From the NCBI GenBank assembly GCA_043789035.1, contig JAYWIG010000140.1, positions 1 through 52,662 on the forward strand: a stretch of DNA of 52,662 nucleotides, written 5' to 3'. The DNA comes from JAYWIG01 sp043789035 (GTDB lineage: Bacteria; Pseudomonadota; Gammaproteobacteria; Burkholderiales; Burkholderiaceae_E). The position numbers were made by a program, and so were the translations under genes. Of this stretch, positions 24,258-31,586 are shown piece by piece (position 1 is the stretch's first letter; each line of letters starts with the position of its first letter). Under the pieces are notes generated by a model. The model saw only the letters and a program-made list of their open reading frames with translations, ran no database searches and was not told the origin of the DNA.

Positions 24258-24920
24258 CTAGGCCACGACTGGCAATAAGTAGCTTTGCCAGCAATCTACA
24301 TACACAGCGCTAGCAGTTGTGTCTTTGCCCCAAAGCTCTGCCGCATCAAAGCGAACGGTGTAAAGCCACTGGGCCTCTTCTACGCCAACCGAATGAGTAT
24401 CGGGGAAGTAATGAAAGCCACGAATTGCTTCTATAGTGCCATAGCGGCCACGTGCATATCTGGGCAATCGTGTATGCCCACTGGGGTTCATCACGATAGT
24501 TTTTACGTTATCGCCAATTCTAAATTGAGCAGCGGTGTCAGTCGGTTTATCGACTGGCGAGCCTTTGGCAAGTGCAGCAGGAATATCGGCGGCAAATAGT
24601 TTCTTCGCAATGGGTGCCGGTGCCTGCAGCATTTTCCCTACTTCAATTTCTGCTTGGGTGAGTTGGCCTTTGGAAAGCATCAGCTTTTGCAAACCTGCGA
24701 ACCAAATCTCAAAATAGCTACTACTCAAATAGGTTGCTGGCAAAACACTTTCCCGCGCAGCACGAGACGTATCAATATTCCAGCTGCCGGTAGCGCCCAT
24801 TGCTAAGGTAAGCGCTAAAACGCGTTTTTCCCATTCGGCATGGAACAGCGGTGCGTTGGGATCAGTTTCTTGAACCGGGCCGAAACCTTGCATGCCACCT
24901 AGATCGTGCGCGGTATTCAT
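24258..24920 (-). CDS. Nitrile hydratase subunit beta
   Basis: The 220-residue beta subunit is recognised by its start MNTAHDLGGMQGFGPV, the FHAEWEKRVLAL stretch, SYFEIWFAGLQKLM (equivalent to the YYExW region of the family) and the C-terminal SH3-like beta-barrel domain (about 130-215, with FRIGDNVKT, HTRLPRYARGRYG and VYVDCWQSYLL). The HTRLPRYARG arginines are conserved in the family. Its ATG overlaps the alpha stop (ATGA). With alpha it forms the heterodimer that hydrates nitriles to amides. No amidase gene is in the window, so the fate of the amide is unknown. Confidence 0.93.
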   Translation of the reverse strand: MNTAHDLGGMQGFGPVQETDPNAPLFHAEWEKRVLALTLAMGATGSWNIDTSRAARESVLPATYLSSSYFEIWFAGLQKLMLSKGQLTQAEIEVGKMLQAPAPIAKKLFAADIPAALAKGSPVDKPTDTAAQFRIGDNVKTIVMNPSGHTRLPRYARGRYGTIEAIRGFHYFPDTHSVGVEEAQWLYTVRFDAAELWGKDTTASAVYVDCWQSYLLPVVA

Positions 24921-25507
24921 GGTGCAACGCCAATCATGCTGTCTCTTGTGACGATCTCTTCAAGTTCTGCAACGCTTAAATCACCCACGTTCTTAGGTGG
25001 CATCGGTAAAACAAGATAGCGAACTTCTGCAGTTGAATCCCACACGCGAATGTCTACACTTTCTGGCAGTGAATGGCCGAAATCGCTCATTACGCCTTTT
25101 GGGTCAATCACCGCTTTTGCGCGAAAAGCTGGCGCTTTGTACCAAACGGGTGGAATACCGAGCACCGGCCAAGGGTAGCAAGAACACAAGGAACAGACGA
25201 TTAGGTTATGTACCTTTTCGGTGTTTTCCACCACCACCATATGCTCGCCTTGTCTGCCGGTAAAACCCAATGAGCTTATTGCCGCAGTTGGGTCTTCAAG
25301 CAACCACTTTTTGTATTCAGGTTCTTTCCAAGCTTTCGCAACTACCTTGGCACCGTTTTTAGGCCCAATCTTGTGTTCGTATGTGTCGATTAATACATCG
25401 AGTGCCGCTGGGTCCACATAGCCTTTTTCAATTAAAAGCGATTCAAGCGCTTTCACTCGAATTTCGATATCCGACAAGGGTTGCGGGTGTGAGTGTTCTG
25501 TAGTCAT
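24917..25507 (-). CDS. Nitrile hydratase subunit alpha
   Basis: The 196-residue alpha subunit carries the metal site. The claw motif is Cys105-Ser-Leu-Cys108-Ser109-Cys110-Tyr111, in which two cysteines are normally oxidised to sulfinate and sulfenate. It is followed by YPWPVLGIPPVWYK as in the family. Typical cobalt enzymes read CTLCSC-Y and iron enzymes CSLCSC-T, so this sequence mixes the iron-like Ser106 with the cobalt-like Tyr111. The P14K-type activator downstream supports cobalt. The order alpha-beta-activator is that of some Pseudomonas cobalt enzymes. It overlaps the HAD gene stop by 4 bp, so HAD and nitrile hydratase are one operon. Confidence 0.93.
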   Translation of the reverse strand: MTTEHSHPQPLSDIEIRVKALESLLIEKGYVDPAALDVLIDTYEHKIGPKNGAKVVAKAWKEPEYKKWLLEDPTAAISSLGFTGRQGEHMVVVENTEKVHNLIVCSLCSCYPWPVLGIPPVWYKAPAFRAKAVIDPKGVMSDFGHSLPESVDIRVWDSTAEVRYLVLPMPPKNVGDLSVAELEEIVTRDSMIGVAP

Positions 25508-26211
25508 AGGTGAACTTTAAATTGCTCGGTGAATTTTGCCAAATCTTGCTCGGGCCTGCTGACATGATAAGCCTGCATGCCAGCGGCCAGAGCGCCTTGC
25601 ACATCAAGCTCAAAGTCGTCGCCAATATGCAGCACTGCATCATTGGCAACACCTAAAGCTTGCGCAGTGATGTCGAAAATGCGGCGGTCAGGCTTCGCGA
25701 TACCGACGATATGCGCGCTCACAGAGGTTTTGAAATACTTACCGATGCCCACAACATGCACATCAGCAAAGCCGTTTGAAAGTGCAGCAACGGGAAAACG
25801 AGCTGCTATGGCATCTAGAAACGCCAAGGCATCATCAAAAAGCGTGACGACCTGCCTAGCCTGTACAAACACATCAAGCGCTTGTAGCGCCTTGTCGCTC
25901 ACTTCGCCGCAGTCGGCAAACGCATGCAGCAAGGTATCGCGCCTGGCCTTTAACAAATCAATCTTACGAATTGGGTCTTCTGCTTGAAGTTGCTCTCGCA
26001 ATGCCCGCATCGCTTTGTTATCAAACTTTGCCGTTACTGAAGGCGCATTGGCTGCAATCCATTCATTGGTCAGTTGTTCGGCACGAATGATTGTAGGCAT
26101 GATTGGCCAAAGCGTTTCATCCAAATCAAGTGAGATCGCTTTTACACGCGAAAAATCGATTGCTGGCACGCTGCGTACCTTGTTTAGCGTATTACTTAAA
26201 GAGTTCGTCAC
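25504..26211 (-). CDS. HAD-family hydrolase (subfamily IA phosphatase)
   Basis: The 235-residue protein has motif I LDLDETLWPI (Asp nucleophile near residue 28), motif II ALSNGFADV, motif III Lys in GIAKPDRRIFD, and motif IV IGDDFELDVQGALAAG. A helical cap lies between motifs I and II. The substrate is probably a small phosphate ester. It begins with GTG at 26211, 23 bp after the mazF stop, and overlaps the nitrile hydratase alpha start. Whether it has a role with nitrile hydratase or only shares the transcript is unknown. No clear ribosome site precedes the GTG; a downstream start is possible but less likely. Confidence 0.88.
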   Translation of the reverse strand: MTNSLSNTLNKVRSVPAIDFSRVKAISLDLDETLWPIMPTIIRAEQLTNEWIAANAPSVTAKFDNKAMRALREQLQAEDPIRKIDLLKARRDTLLHAFADCGEVSDKALQALDVFVQARQVVTLFDDALAFLDAIAARFPVAALSNGFADVHVVGIGKYFKTSVSAHIVGIAKPDRRIFDITAQALGVANDAVLHIGDDFELDVQGALAAGMQAYHVSRPEQDLAKFTEQFKVHL

Positions 26212-26234
26212 TTACTATGCTCGTTCAGTCATGG

Positions 26235-26606
26235 TCAGTTTTCGCAAACGCCGCAAATGGCATCGAAACGATCAAGCGCTTCACGTAACACGGGAGCAGG
26301 CACTGCACCCCAAGGGTGTTTGCCTGCGCCTCGAACCGCCCAATCGAACGACTTCGGCTGATGGCACAGTACATAGCCAATTTCTTTTTTTGGCCCTTGG
26401 ATTGCAATCGCAAATGGGCTGTCTGAATTAAATTCGGCATGCGTCATCGGAAAACCGATGACTATACCTGTACGTTCATTAAACACCCTAGGCGAAATCA
26501 CTAGCATCGGGTGCATCCCCTTCATTTCTCGTCCAGCCTGAGGGTCATGCTGTATCCAAACTATATCTGCTCTATCAGGCGCAGATTTGGTTTTAGTTTG
26601 GGGCAT
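26235..26606 (-). CDS. MazF/PemK-family endoribonuclease toxin
   Basis: The 123-residue protein has the PemK/MazF fold: ADIVWIQHDPQAGREMKG, HPMLVIS, the conserved Thr in GFPMTHAEF, and GYVLCHQPKSFDWAVRG. MazF toxins cleave single-stranded RNA at short motifs. In E. coli MazF the stretch before PAVVLS is HRP, and its Arg contributes to activity; here the equivalent reads MHP, so that Arg is replaced. The conserved Thr is kept. The ATG overlaps the antitoxin stop by one base (TAATG), typical of coupled toxin-antitoxin pairs. The protein may be a natural family variant rather than inactive. Confidence 0.85.
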   Translation of the reverse strand: MPQTKTKSAPDRADIVWIQHDPQAGREMKGMHPMLVISPRVFNERTGIVIGFPMTHAEFNSDSPFAIAIQGPKKEIGYVLCHQPKSFDWAVRGAGKHPWGAVPAPVLREALDRFDAICGVCEN

Positions 26607-26878
26607 TACATAACCTCTTTACCGAGAGGGGTGAACTCCATTACCTCGCCGCTGTGGCGCTTAGGGTCGAATTTGAGCAGCATTTCTGCTAGCTGCGGTT
26701 TTGGCGGTTTTTGAGGTTTCACATCGATAACGATTCGCCCATGCTCGACGGTAATGTTCAACTCCGAGTTCGCTTCGACACCAGCAGCCGCAGCGAGCGT
26801 TTTTGTAATCCGAAGACCAAGGCCATTGCCCCAAGGTAGTACCCGTGAATGAAAATTAGTAATTGAAGTAGTGGACAC
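26606..26878 (-). CDS. MazE/AbrB-family antitoxin
   Basis: The 90-residue antitoxin has an N-terminal AbrB/MazE swapped-hairpin DNA-binding domain (LPWGNGLGLRITKTLAAAAGV near residues 14-34, cited as core GNGLGLRI) and a C-terminal toxin-binding tail (about 55-90). I chose GTG 26878 because a perfect AGGAGG lies six bases upstream. An ATG at 26905 in the same frame would add nine residues but falls inside the promoter palindrome and has no ribosome site. MazE binds DNA with MazF to repress the pair, and the palindrome at 26899-26911 is the likely operator. Confidence 0.87.
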   Translation of the reverse strand: MSTTSITNFHSRVLPWGNGLGLRITKTLAAAAGVEANSELNITVEHGRIVIDVKPQKPPKPQLAEMLLKFDPKRHSGEVMEFTPLGKEVM

Positions 26879-26898
26879 TGCAAGCCTCCTAGTTTGAG

Positions 26899-26933
26899 TA
26901 TACATTGTATATTCACAAATTCAGCCTCGTCAA
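26899..26933 (-). promoter_or_regulatory. mazEF promoter with a 13-bp operator palindrome
   Basis: On the minus strand TTGACG (26933-26928) is followed after 16 bp by TATACA, which is the first half of a perfect palindrome TATACA-A-TGTATA (26911-26899). The palindrome therefore overlaps the -10 and lies 20 bp before the GTG start. This is the expected geometry for autorepression by a MazEF complex. The same promoter could read on into the HAD and nitrile hydratase genes. Confidence 0.65.
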
Positions 26934-26984
26934 GAATACTCACGACTAAGCAAAGCGTCGTAATCCTTAATCAAGCCTTAGATC

Positions 26985-27002
26985 AAGCACATGCAAGTGC
27001 TT
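26985..27002 (+). other. Short inverted repeat before the radical SAM gene
   Basis: AAGCAC and GTGCTT pair perfectly across a 6-base loop, ending 15 bp before the ATG. The site could affect ribosome access or bind a protein. The region has no strong ribosome site. Function is unknown. Confidence 0.3.
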
Positions 27003-27017
27003 CAGCGATAATCGTGT

Positions 27018-28535
27018 ATGACTTTGACTGAAAATTCTTCCGATATTTTGCTCGTAACCCTGAACGCACGCTACTCCCATGCGTCGTTAGGCTTACGGTA
27101 CTTACAAGCAAACCTCGGGGAATTGCAAGCCAGTTCCAGCATATTGGAGCTGGTGATTGCGGCCAGCAGCGGCATGACAACCGAAACCATGCTTGAAAAA
27201 ATACTCGCCAAAAACCCGAAAATTGTGGGCTTTGGTGTGTACATCTGGAATATCGACGAAACCACCCGACTCGTGGCGCAACTCAAACGCGTGGCACCCA
27301 ACATCGTGGTCGTGATCGGCGGGCCAGAGGTCAGCTTCGTGAACGATGCACCTGCTATTAATGCCTTGGCCGATTACGTCGTTACAGGCCAAGCTGATGA
27401 GAGCTTTAAAACGCTGTGCGAAACGCTGCTTTCAGGCTCTAAAGTCGGCTTGCCTTTGAATCGAGTGGTAGTTGCAAGCAACCCCGAGCTCGCCGACCTT
27501 ACCCTTCCCTATTACCTTTACACCGACGATGATTTAAAACATCGCCATATATACATCGAAGCTTCTCGCGGTTGCCCATTCAAGTGCGAGTTTTGCCTGT
27601 CGGCCTTGGATAAAACCGCTTGGCCTTTTGAATTAACGAAGGTGCTCGCAGAGTTAGAAGCGCTTTACCAACGTGGCCTAAGACGTTTTAAATTTGTAGA
27701 CCGTACTTTCAATTTAAAAGCCACCGTAAGCCAAGCGATTCTGCAATTCTTTTTGAACAAAATTACCAATGATGAAAACCACACACTCTTTGTTCACTTC
27801 GAGCTCGTACCCGATCATTTACCCGATTCGCTTAAGACTGCAATTGCAGCATTTCCTGCCGGTGTTTTGCAATTCGAGATTGGTATACAAACTTGGAACC
27901 CGACGATTCAAGCGCTGATTAGTCGACGACAAGATAATGAGAAAGCGGCAACAAATATTGCGTGGCTTTCGCGGGAAGCCCACGCTCATTTACACGTCGA
28001 TCTGATCGTTGGTTTACCGGGTGAAACTATTGAGAGTTTCGGCGAAGGCTTTGATAAACTTTATGAGCTTGAGCCCCATGAAATTCAAATTGGTATTTTG
28101 AAGCGATTGCGCGGCGCACCCATTGATAGACATACAGCTGCCTTCGAGATGGTGTACAACCCCGCTGCGCCCTATAACGTCTTAAGTACCTCGGTGATTA
28201 GCTTTGCTCAGATGCAGCGCATGCAACGCTTTGCGCGATATTGGGATATGTTTGCCAATTCAGGGCGCTTCCAATTGCCGATGAAGCAATTGCTCGAAGG
28301 TACACCTTTTAAACAAATGATGGCTTTTGCCGACTGGTTGTATGCAAGCACGGATGCAACACACCGTTTGTCCCTAGCTAGGCAAGAACAGTTACTTCAC
28401 AGTTACCTTTTAGAAGCGAAAGGTATTGCCGCTAAAGCGGACCCTCCGCCAATACCAAAAATTTCCGCGAAAACTTCCGCATTATCTAGGCAAGCGCGGC
28501 ACCTTTTAACAAATATCGAAACGAACTCACAATGA
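27018..28535 (+). CDS. B12-binding domain radical SAM protein (DUF4080)
   Basis: The 505-residue protein has an N-terminal Rossmann-like B12-binding domain (about 8-135, with LLVTLNARYSHASLGLRYL and VVVIGGPEVSF). A radical SAM core follows with the cluster motif Cys186-x3-Cys190-x2-Cys193 (SRGCPFKCEFCLSA), then IGIQTWNP and VDLIVGLPGET. A DUF4080 C-terminal domain completes it. Proteins of this type are probably cobalamin-dependent radical enzymes, perhaps methyltransferases or ring-forming enzymes, but the substrate of DUF4080 members is unknown to me. It overlaps the next gene by 4 bp. It is a second cobalt-related function near the nitrile hydratase, through its cofactor. Confidence 0.88.
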   Translation: MTLTENSSDILLVTLNARYSHASLGLRYLQANLGELQASSSILELVIAASSGMTTETMLEKILAKNPKIVGFGVYIWNIDETTRLVAQLKRVAPNIVVVIGGPEVSFVNDAPAINALADYVVTGQADESFKTLCETLLSGSKVGLPLNRVVVASNPELADLTLPYYLYTDDDLKHRHIYIEASRGCPFKCEFCLSALDKTAWPFELTKVLAELEALYQRGLRRFKFVDRTFNLKATVSQAILQFFLNKITNDENHTLFVHFELVPDHLPDSLKTAIAAFPAGVLQFEIGIQTWNPTIQALISRRQDNEKAATNIAWLSREAHAHLHVDLIVGLPGETIESFGEGFDKLYELEPHEIQIGILKRLRGAPIDRHTAAFEMVYNPAAPYNVLSTSVISFAQMQRMQRFARYWDMFANSGRFQLPMKQLLEGTPFKQMMAFADWLYASTDATHRLSLARQEQLLHSYLLEAKGIAAKADPPPIPKISAKTSALSRQARHLLTNIETNSQ

Positions 28536-28900
28536 CACGTCAAACACTTCCTGAATCAGCCATACACCCGGCCATTCGAAACACCATAGCCGCTAACCAT
28601 AGCAACATTGTTGACGAGGTAAAAGCAGCCATCGCAGCTAATGCGGTTGTAGTTGTGGGTATGGGGCAAAACCCATTCGCAAAAAAAGCGAGGAAATCGC
28701 TCAACGCAATTGATCAAGCCTACAAGTATATTGAGTATGGCAATTACTTGAGCAAATGGCGCGAGCGTAACGCATTGAAGATGTGGTGCGGCTGGCCAAC
28801 CATTCCGATGATTTTCGTCAAAGGTACACTGATTGGTGGAGCAAATGATTTGGATAAGTTAATCTCAAGTGGCGAGCTGAAAAAGTTGCTCGCCGCTTAA
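28532..28900 (+). CDS. Glutaredoxin-fold protein lacking the active-site cysteine
   Basis: The 122-residue protein keeps the glutaredoxin layout: a first strand (AVVVVGMG), the active-site helix, the cis-proline loop (CGWPTIPMIFVKG, with TIP at 90-92) and the IGGANDLDKL glutathione-binding end. At the active site, where Grx has CPxC or CGFS, it reads Asn47-Pro-Phe-Ala50, so both cysteines are gone. The only cysteine is Cys86, just before the cis-proline loop. Redox activity of the normal kind is unlikely; binding of glutathione or an iron-sulfur cluster, or a structural role, is possible. It is translationally coupled to the radical SAM gene. Confidence 0.75.
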   Translation: MTRQTLPESAIHPAIRNTIAANHSNIVDEVKAAIAANAVVVVGMGQNPFAKKARKSLNAIDQAYKYIEYGNYLSKWRERNALKMWCGWPTIPMIFVKGTLIGGANDLDKLISSGELKKLLAA

Positions 28901-28904
28901 AAAA

Positions 28905-29507
28905 TTACTTTCCCAGAGTGGCAAAGTAGTGCGCTAAGTCACTCAACTGCGCATCAGACATTCCACGTAGGGTAGACACCATAATTGTGTCTCGTCCGGG
29001 TGCTTGGCCATCACGAAATTGCTTCATGTTGGTGAACAAAAAATCTTCGCGCTGCCCCGCTAAGCGCGGCATTTGTTCTTTACCGGAATAGTCTTTTTGG
29101 TGGCATGAAGCACATAAGGCTCGATCAGCAATGTCGGCGCCTTTTTTGGCTTTAGCAGCATTGATCTGCGGTGTGCTTTGCTTCACAGGCAGTTCGGAAA
29201 AGTATTTCGCAAAGAATACAAAATCCTCGTCAGTTACCTTGTCCAGCATGCCTTGCATCTGTGGGACAGGCCGCATGCCTTCACGAATCATCACCAATTG
29301 GTTTTCGATAAAAATCTTAGGCTGACCAGCCAAAGACGGCATACCAGGAATCTGTGCATTGCCATCAGCGCCGTGACAAGCACCACAAGTCGGTAGAAGC
29401 GGATGGGAACCTACTACGGCCCCATCTGCTTTCGGCCGCGCCAAGCTTGAATTGGCGGCAAAGCCAATCAGCACTGACGCCACCAACCATAAAGAATGCT
29501 TAGCCAC
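28905..29507 (-). CDS. Di-haem cytochrome c, periplasmic
   Basis: The protein has two class I cytochrome c domains, each with a CXXCH motif (CGACH and CASCH) and a distal Met candidate. The arrangement resembles cytochrome c4-like and c553-like electron carriers. I chose GTG 29507, which gives 200 residues and a good signal peptide (hydrophobic LWLVASVLIGFAA, cleavage near SLA-R). The frame extends to 29564 with a poor N-terminus. The GTG overlaps the stop of the upstream sugar dehydrogenase by 8 bp, so the two are coupled. It probably accepts electrons from that PQQ enzyme and passes them to the respiratory chain. Confidence 0.85.
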   Translation of the reverse strand: MAKHSLWLVASVLIGFAANSSLARPKADGAVVGSHPLLPTCGACHGADGNAQIPGMPSLAGQPKIFIENQLVMIREGMRPVPQMQGMLDKVTDEDFVFFAKYFSELPVKQSTPQINAAKAKKGADIADRALCASCHQKDYSGKEQMPRLAGQREDFLFTNMKQFRDGQAPGRDTIMVSTLRGMSDAQLSDLAHYFATLGK

Positions 29508-30774
29508 TGTATGAAATACGGTAGATCGCGCCCAGTTGCTCATCCGACAAAAGCAATGAACCATCAGGCATTTGCATCATGTAGGCAGGACGGCCCCAAA
29601 ACGAGTTGTTCGATGGGTCCATAAAACCAGTAATGAATGGCGTGACTTGCGCTTGCGTACCGTCCGGGTTGGCACGAACCATCACAACGTCATAGCCGCT
29701 TTTCGTATTGCGATTCCATGAGCCTTTACGTGCCACGAATGCTGCACCACGATAAGCCGCTGGGAACTGTGTTCCGGTATAAAACTGCACTCCCATCACC
29801 GCGGTATGCGGCCCCATTAAAGCTACTGGCTTGGTTACGCCACCACAAGGATCGGCTTTCTTAATATCCGGGTCAGCAATTGTGCCAACGTGGCAGTACG
29901 GAAAGCCATAGTTTGCACCGACCGTTTGCAATCGATTGAAGGTATCGTCAGGGGAGTTGTCGCCCATCCAATCTCGACCATGGTTGCTAAACCAAAGCTC
30001 TTTGGTGACCGGGTGGAAATCGAAACCAACGGTATTACGAACACCGGTCGCCAGCACTTCCATGCCTGAGCCATCTGGGTTGTAACGGCGAATCTGCGCA
30101 TATTCAGCTGGCTGAACGCAAATGTTGCACGGTGCACCGAATGGTACATAGAGTTTGCCATCTGGGCCGAAGCGGATGTACTTCCAATTATGGTGCTGCT
30201 CTTTTGGCAGGTTAAATGCAGCCGTCATATCGACTGGCGCAACCGTAGGGTTGTTTGCAATGCCGTCGTAACGAAGCACTTTATCAATCGCCATCACATA
30301 AAGTGAACCATTGCGATACTCAACGCCAGCCGGCTGTGTGAGCTTGTCAACAACAACTCGGCTACTACGAGTCGTACCGTTATCTGTTAGTTCGTAAACG
30401 CGACCGATACCGCGAGTACCGATATAAATTTTACCGTTGTCGCCCTGGGCCATTGCACGAGCACCTGGCATACCAGTGGCCCAAATCTCAGCTTTAAAGC
30501 CGGGAGGCAACTTAAGTTTAGAAATCGGGATTTGATCGGCTGGCGTTACAGTCAACTTGCCTGGCACAGGTGCCAAGGTTGACTCTTTCATGGCTGGGCC
30601 ACGGCCTTGTTCCCAAGCTTGAGGCACTGCTGCCGGTGCTGCGGCTATAGGAGCAGATGGGGCCGATGGGGCAACGGGCGCTTGTGCACACCCTGCAAGG
30701 GCAATAGCAATGAGGCTGGCTGCAACTAATGCAGTCGAGCGTGTGCTGGTTGGGTTAATTGAACTAAGTTTCAA
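29500..30774 (-). CDS. PQQ-type sugar (sorbosone-like) dehydrogenase, lipoprotein
   Basis: The 424-residue protein has a lipobox (ALAGC, Cys near residue 29), an Ala/Pro-rich linker, and then a beta-propeller of the soluble glucose/L-sorbosone dehydrogenase type: LPPGFKAEIWATG, GTRGIGRVYEL, VRNTVGFDFHP, LWFSNHGRDWMGDN, GANYGFPYCH, and a final LLLSDEQLGAIYRI. Such enzymes oxidise sugars or aldehydes with pyrroloquinoline quinone in the periplasm. The start is TTG 30774, supported by AGGAG six bases upstream. The next gene encodes a cytochrome c, a natural electron acceptor. Substrate and cofactor are inferred from the family; no pqq biosynthesis genes are in the window. Confidence 0.87.
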   Translation of the reverse strand: MKLSSINPTSTRSTALVAASLIAIALAGCAQAPVAPSAPSAPIAAAPAAVPQAWEQGRGPAMKESTLAPVPGKLTVTPADQIPISKLKLPPGFKAEIWATGMPGARAMAQGDNGKIYIGTRGIGRVYELTDNGTTRSSRVVVDKLTQPAGVEYRNGSLYVMAIDKVLRYDGIANNPTVAPVDMTAAFNLPKEQHHNWKYIRFGPDGKLYVPFGAPCNICVQPAEYAQIRRYNPDGSGMEVLATGVRNTVGFDFHPVTKELWFSNHGRDWMGDNSPDDTFNRLQTVGANYGFPYCHVGTIADPDIKKADPCGGVTKPVALMGPHTAVMGVQFYTGTQFPAAYRGAAFVARKGSWNRNTKSGYDVVMVRANPDGTQAQVTPFITGFMDPSNNSFWGRPAYMMQMPDGSLLLSDEQLGAIYRISYSG

Positions 30775-30846
30775 AGTGATCTCCTCTTTTATTTATAACT
30801 TATCGAAAACGGTACTACGCACTTTTCGGCGACTTTCAATCATAAC

Positions 30847-31548
30847 TTAGGCATTACATAGCAAACTCGGCAACTTATCCATAGATTGGAATTCACGCAC
30901 TCGATTCAGGGCGAAAGCTTGCCTAACCCCCGGCATCTCAATCATCGAATCAAAACTCGTTAGCGCGCAATAAGCCATTGCCTGCATTCCAGCAGCAACT
31001 GCAGCTTGCACACCAAACGGGCTATCTTCAATCACGATGCATTGAGCGGGTGCTACACCCATTTGCGCGGCAGCTAATAGAAACAGATCGGGCGCGGGTT
31101 TGCCTTTGGCCACTTGGGTTGCGCTGTAAATCCGCTCGCTGAAGCGCTTCAGTAAACCGGTTTTACCGAGCGTCACTCGCATTTTTTCATGGTCCCCGCT
31201 GGATGCAATGCACGTGGCAAAGCCATAAGCTTCAATCGCATCGAGAGCGGAGACAATACCTTTGATTGGTTGCAGCTCGGCTTGCAACGCTGCAAAGGTA
31301 TCGAGCTGCATGGCATTCAAGAAATCTTCGGGGAAATTTGTAGGCACGGGCAAATTCTTTTGGTGCAACTCAGCAGTAACATCTTCCATGCAAGATTTCA
31401 TCGATCGGCCCATGAATCGCGCCATGGTTTGCTTAACACTCAGTGAGATACCGATTTTGGCTAAATGCCTTGCGAACACTGCATTGGCTATCGGTTCACT
31501 ATCGACTAACACCCCATCACAATCAAAAATCACTAAAGTAGGTGGCAA
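30847..31548 (-). CDS. HAD-family phosphatase, beta-phosphoglucomutase-like subfamily
   Basis: The 233-residue protein has motif I FDCDGVLVDSEP (nucleophile Asp9, second Asp11), a helical cap (about 20-85), motif II CIASSG, motif III Lys in AKGKPAPDLFLLAA, and motif IV VIEDSPFGVQAAVAAGM. The group includes phosphoglycolate phosphatase, beta-phosphoglucomutase and sugar-phosphate phosphatases; the substrate is not determined. The start is TTG 31548 with GGAG seven bases upstream. It is divergent from the DUF455 gene (38 bp between starts) and lies upstream of the sugar dehydrogenase on the same strand, with 72 bp between. Confidence 0.88.
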   Translation of the reverse strand: MPPTLVIFDCDGVLVDSEPIANAVFARHLAKIGISLSVKQTMARFMGRSMKSCMEDVTAELHQKNLPVPTNFPEDFLNAMQLDTFAALQAELQPIKGIVSALDAIEAYGFATCIASSGDHEKMRVTLGKTGLLKRFSERIYSATQVAKGKPAPDLFLLAAAQMGVAPAQCIVIEDSPFGVQAAVAAGMQAMAYCALTSFDSMIEMPGVRQAFALNRVREFQSMDKLPSLLCNA

Positions 31549-31586
31549 TTAAAGGCTCCAAATAAGCTCGCAGATTATCATTATGA

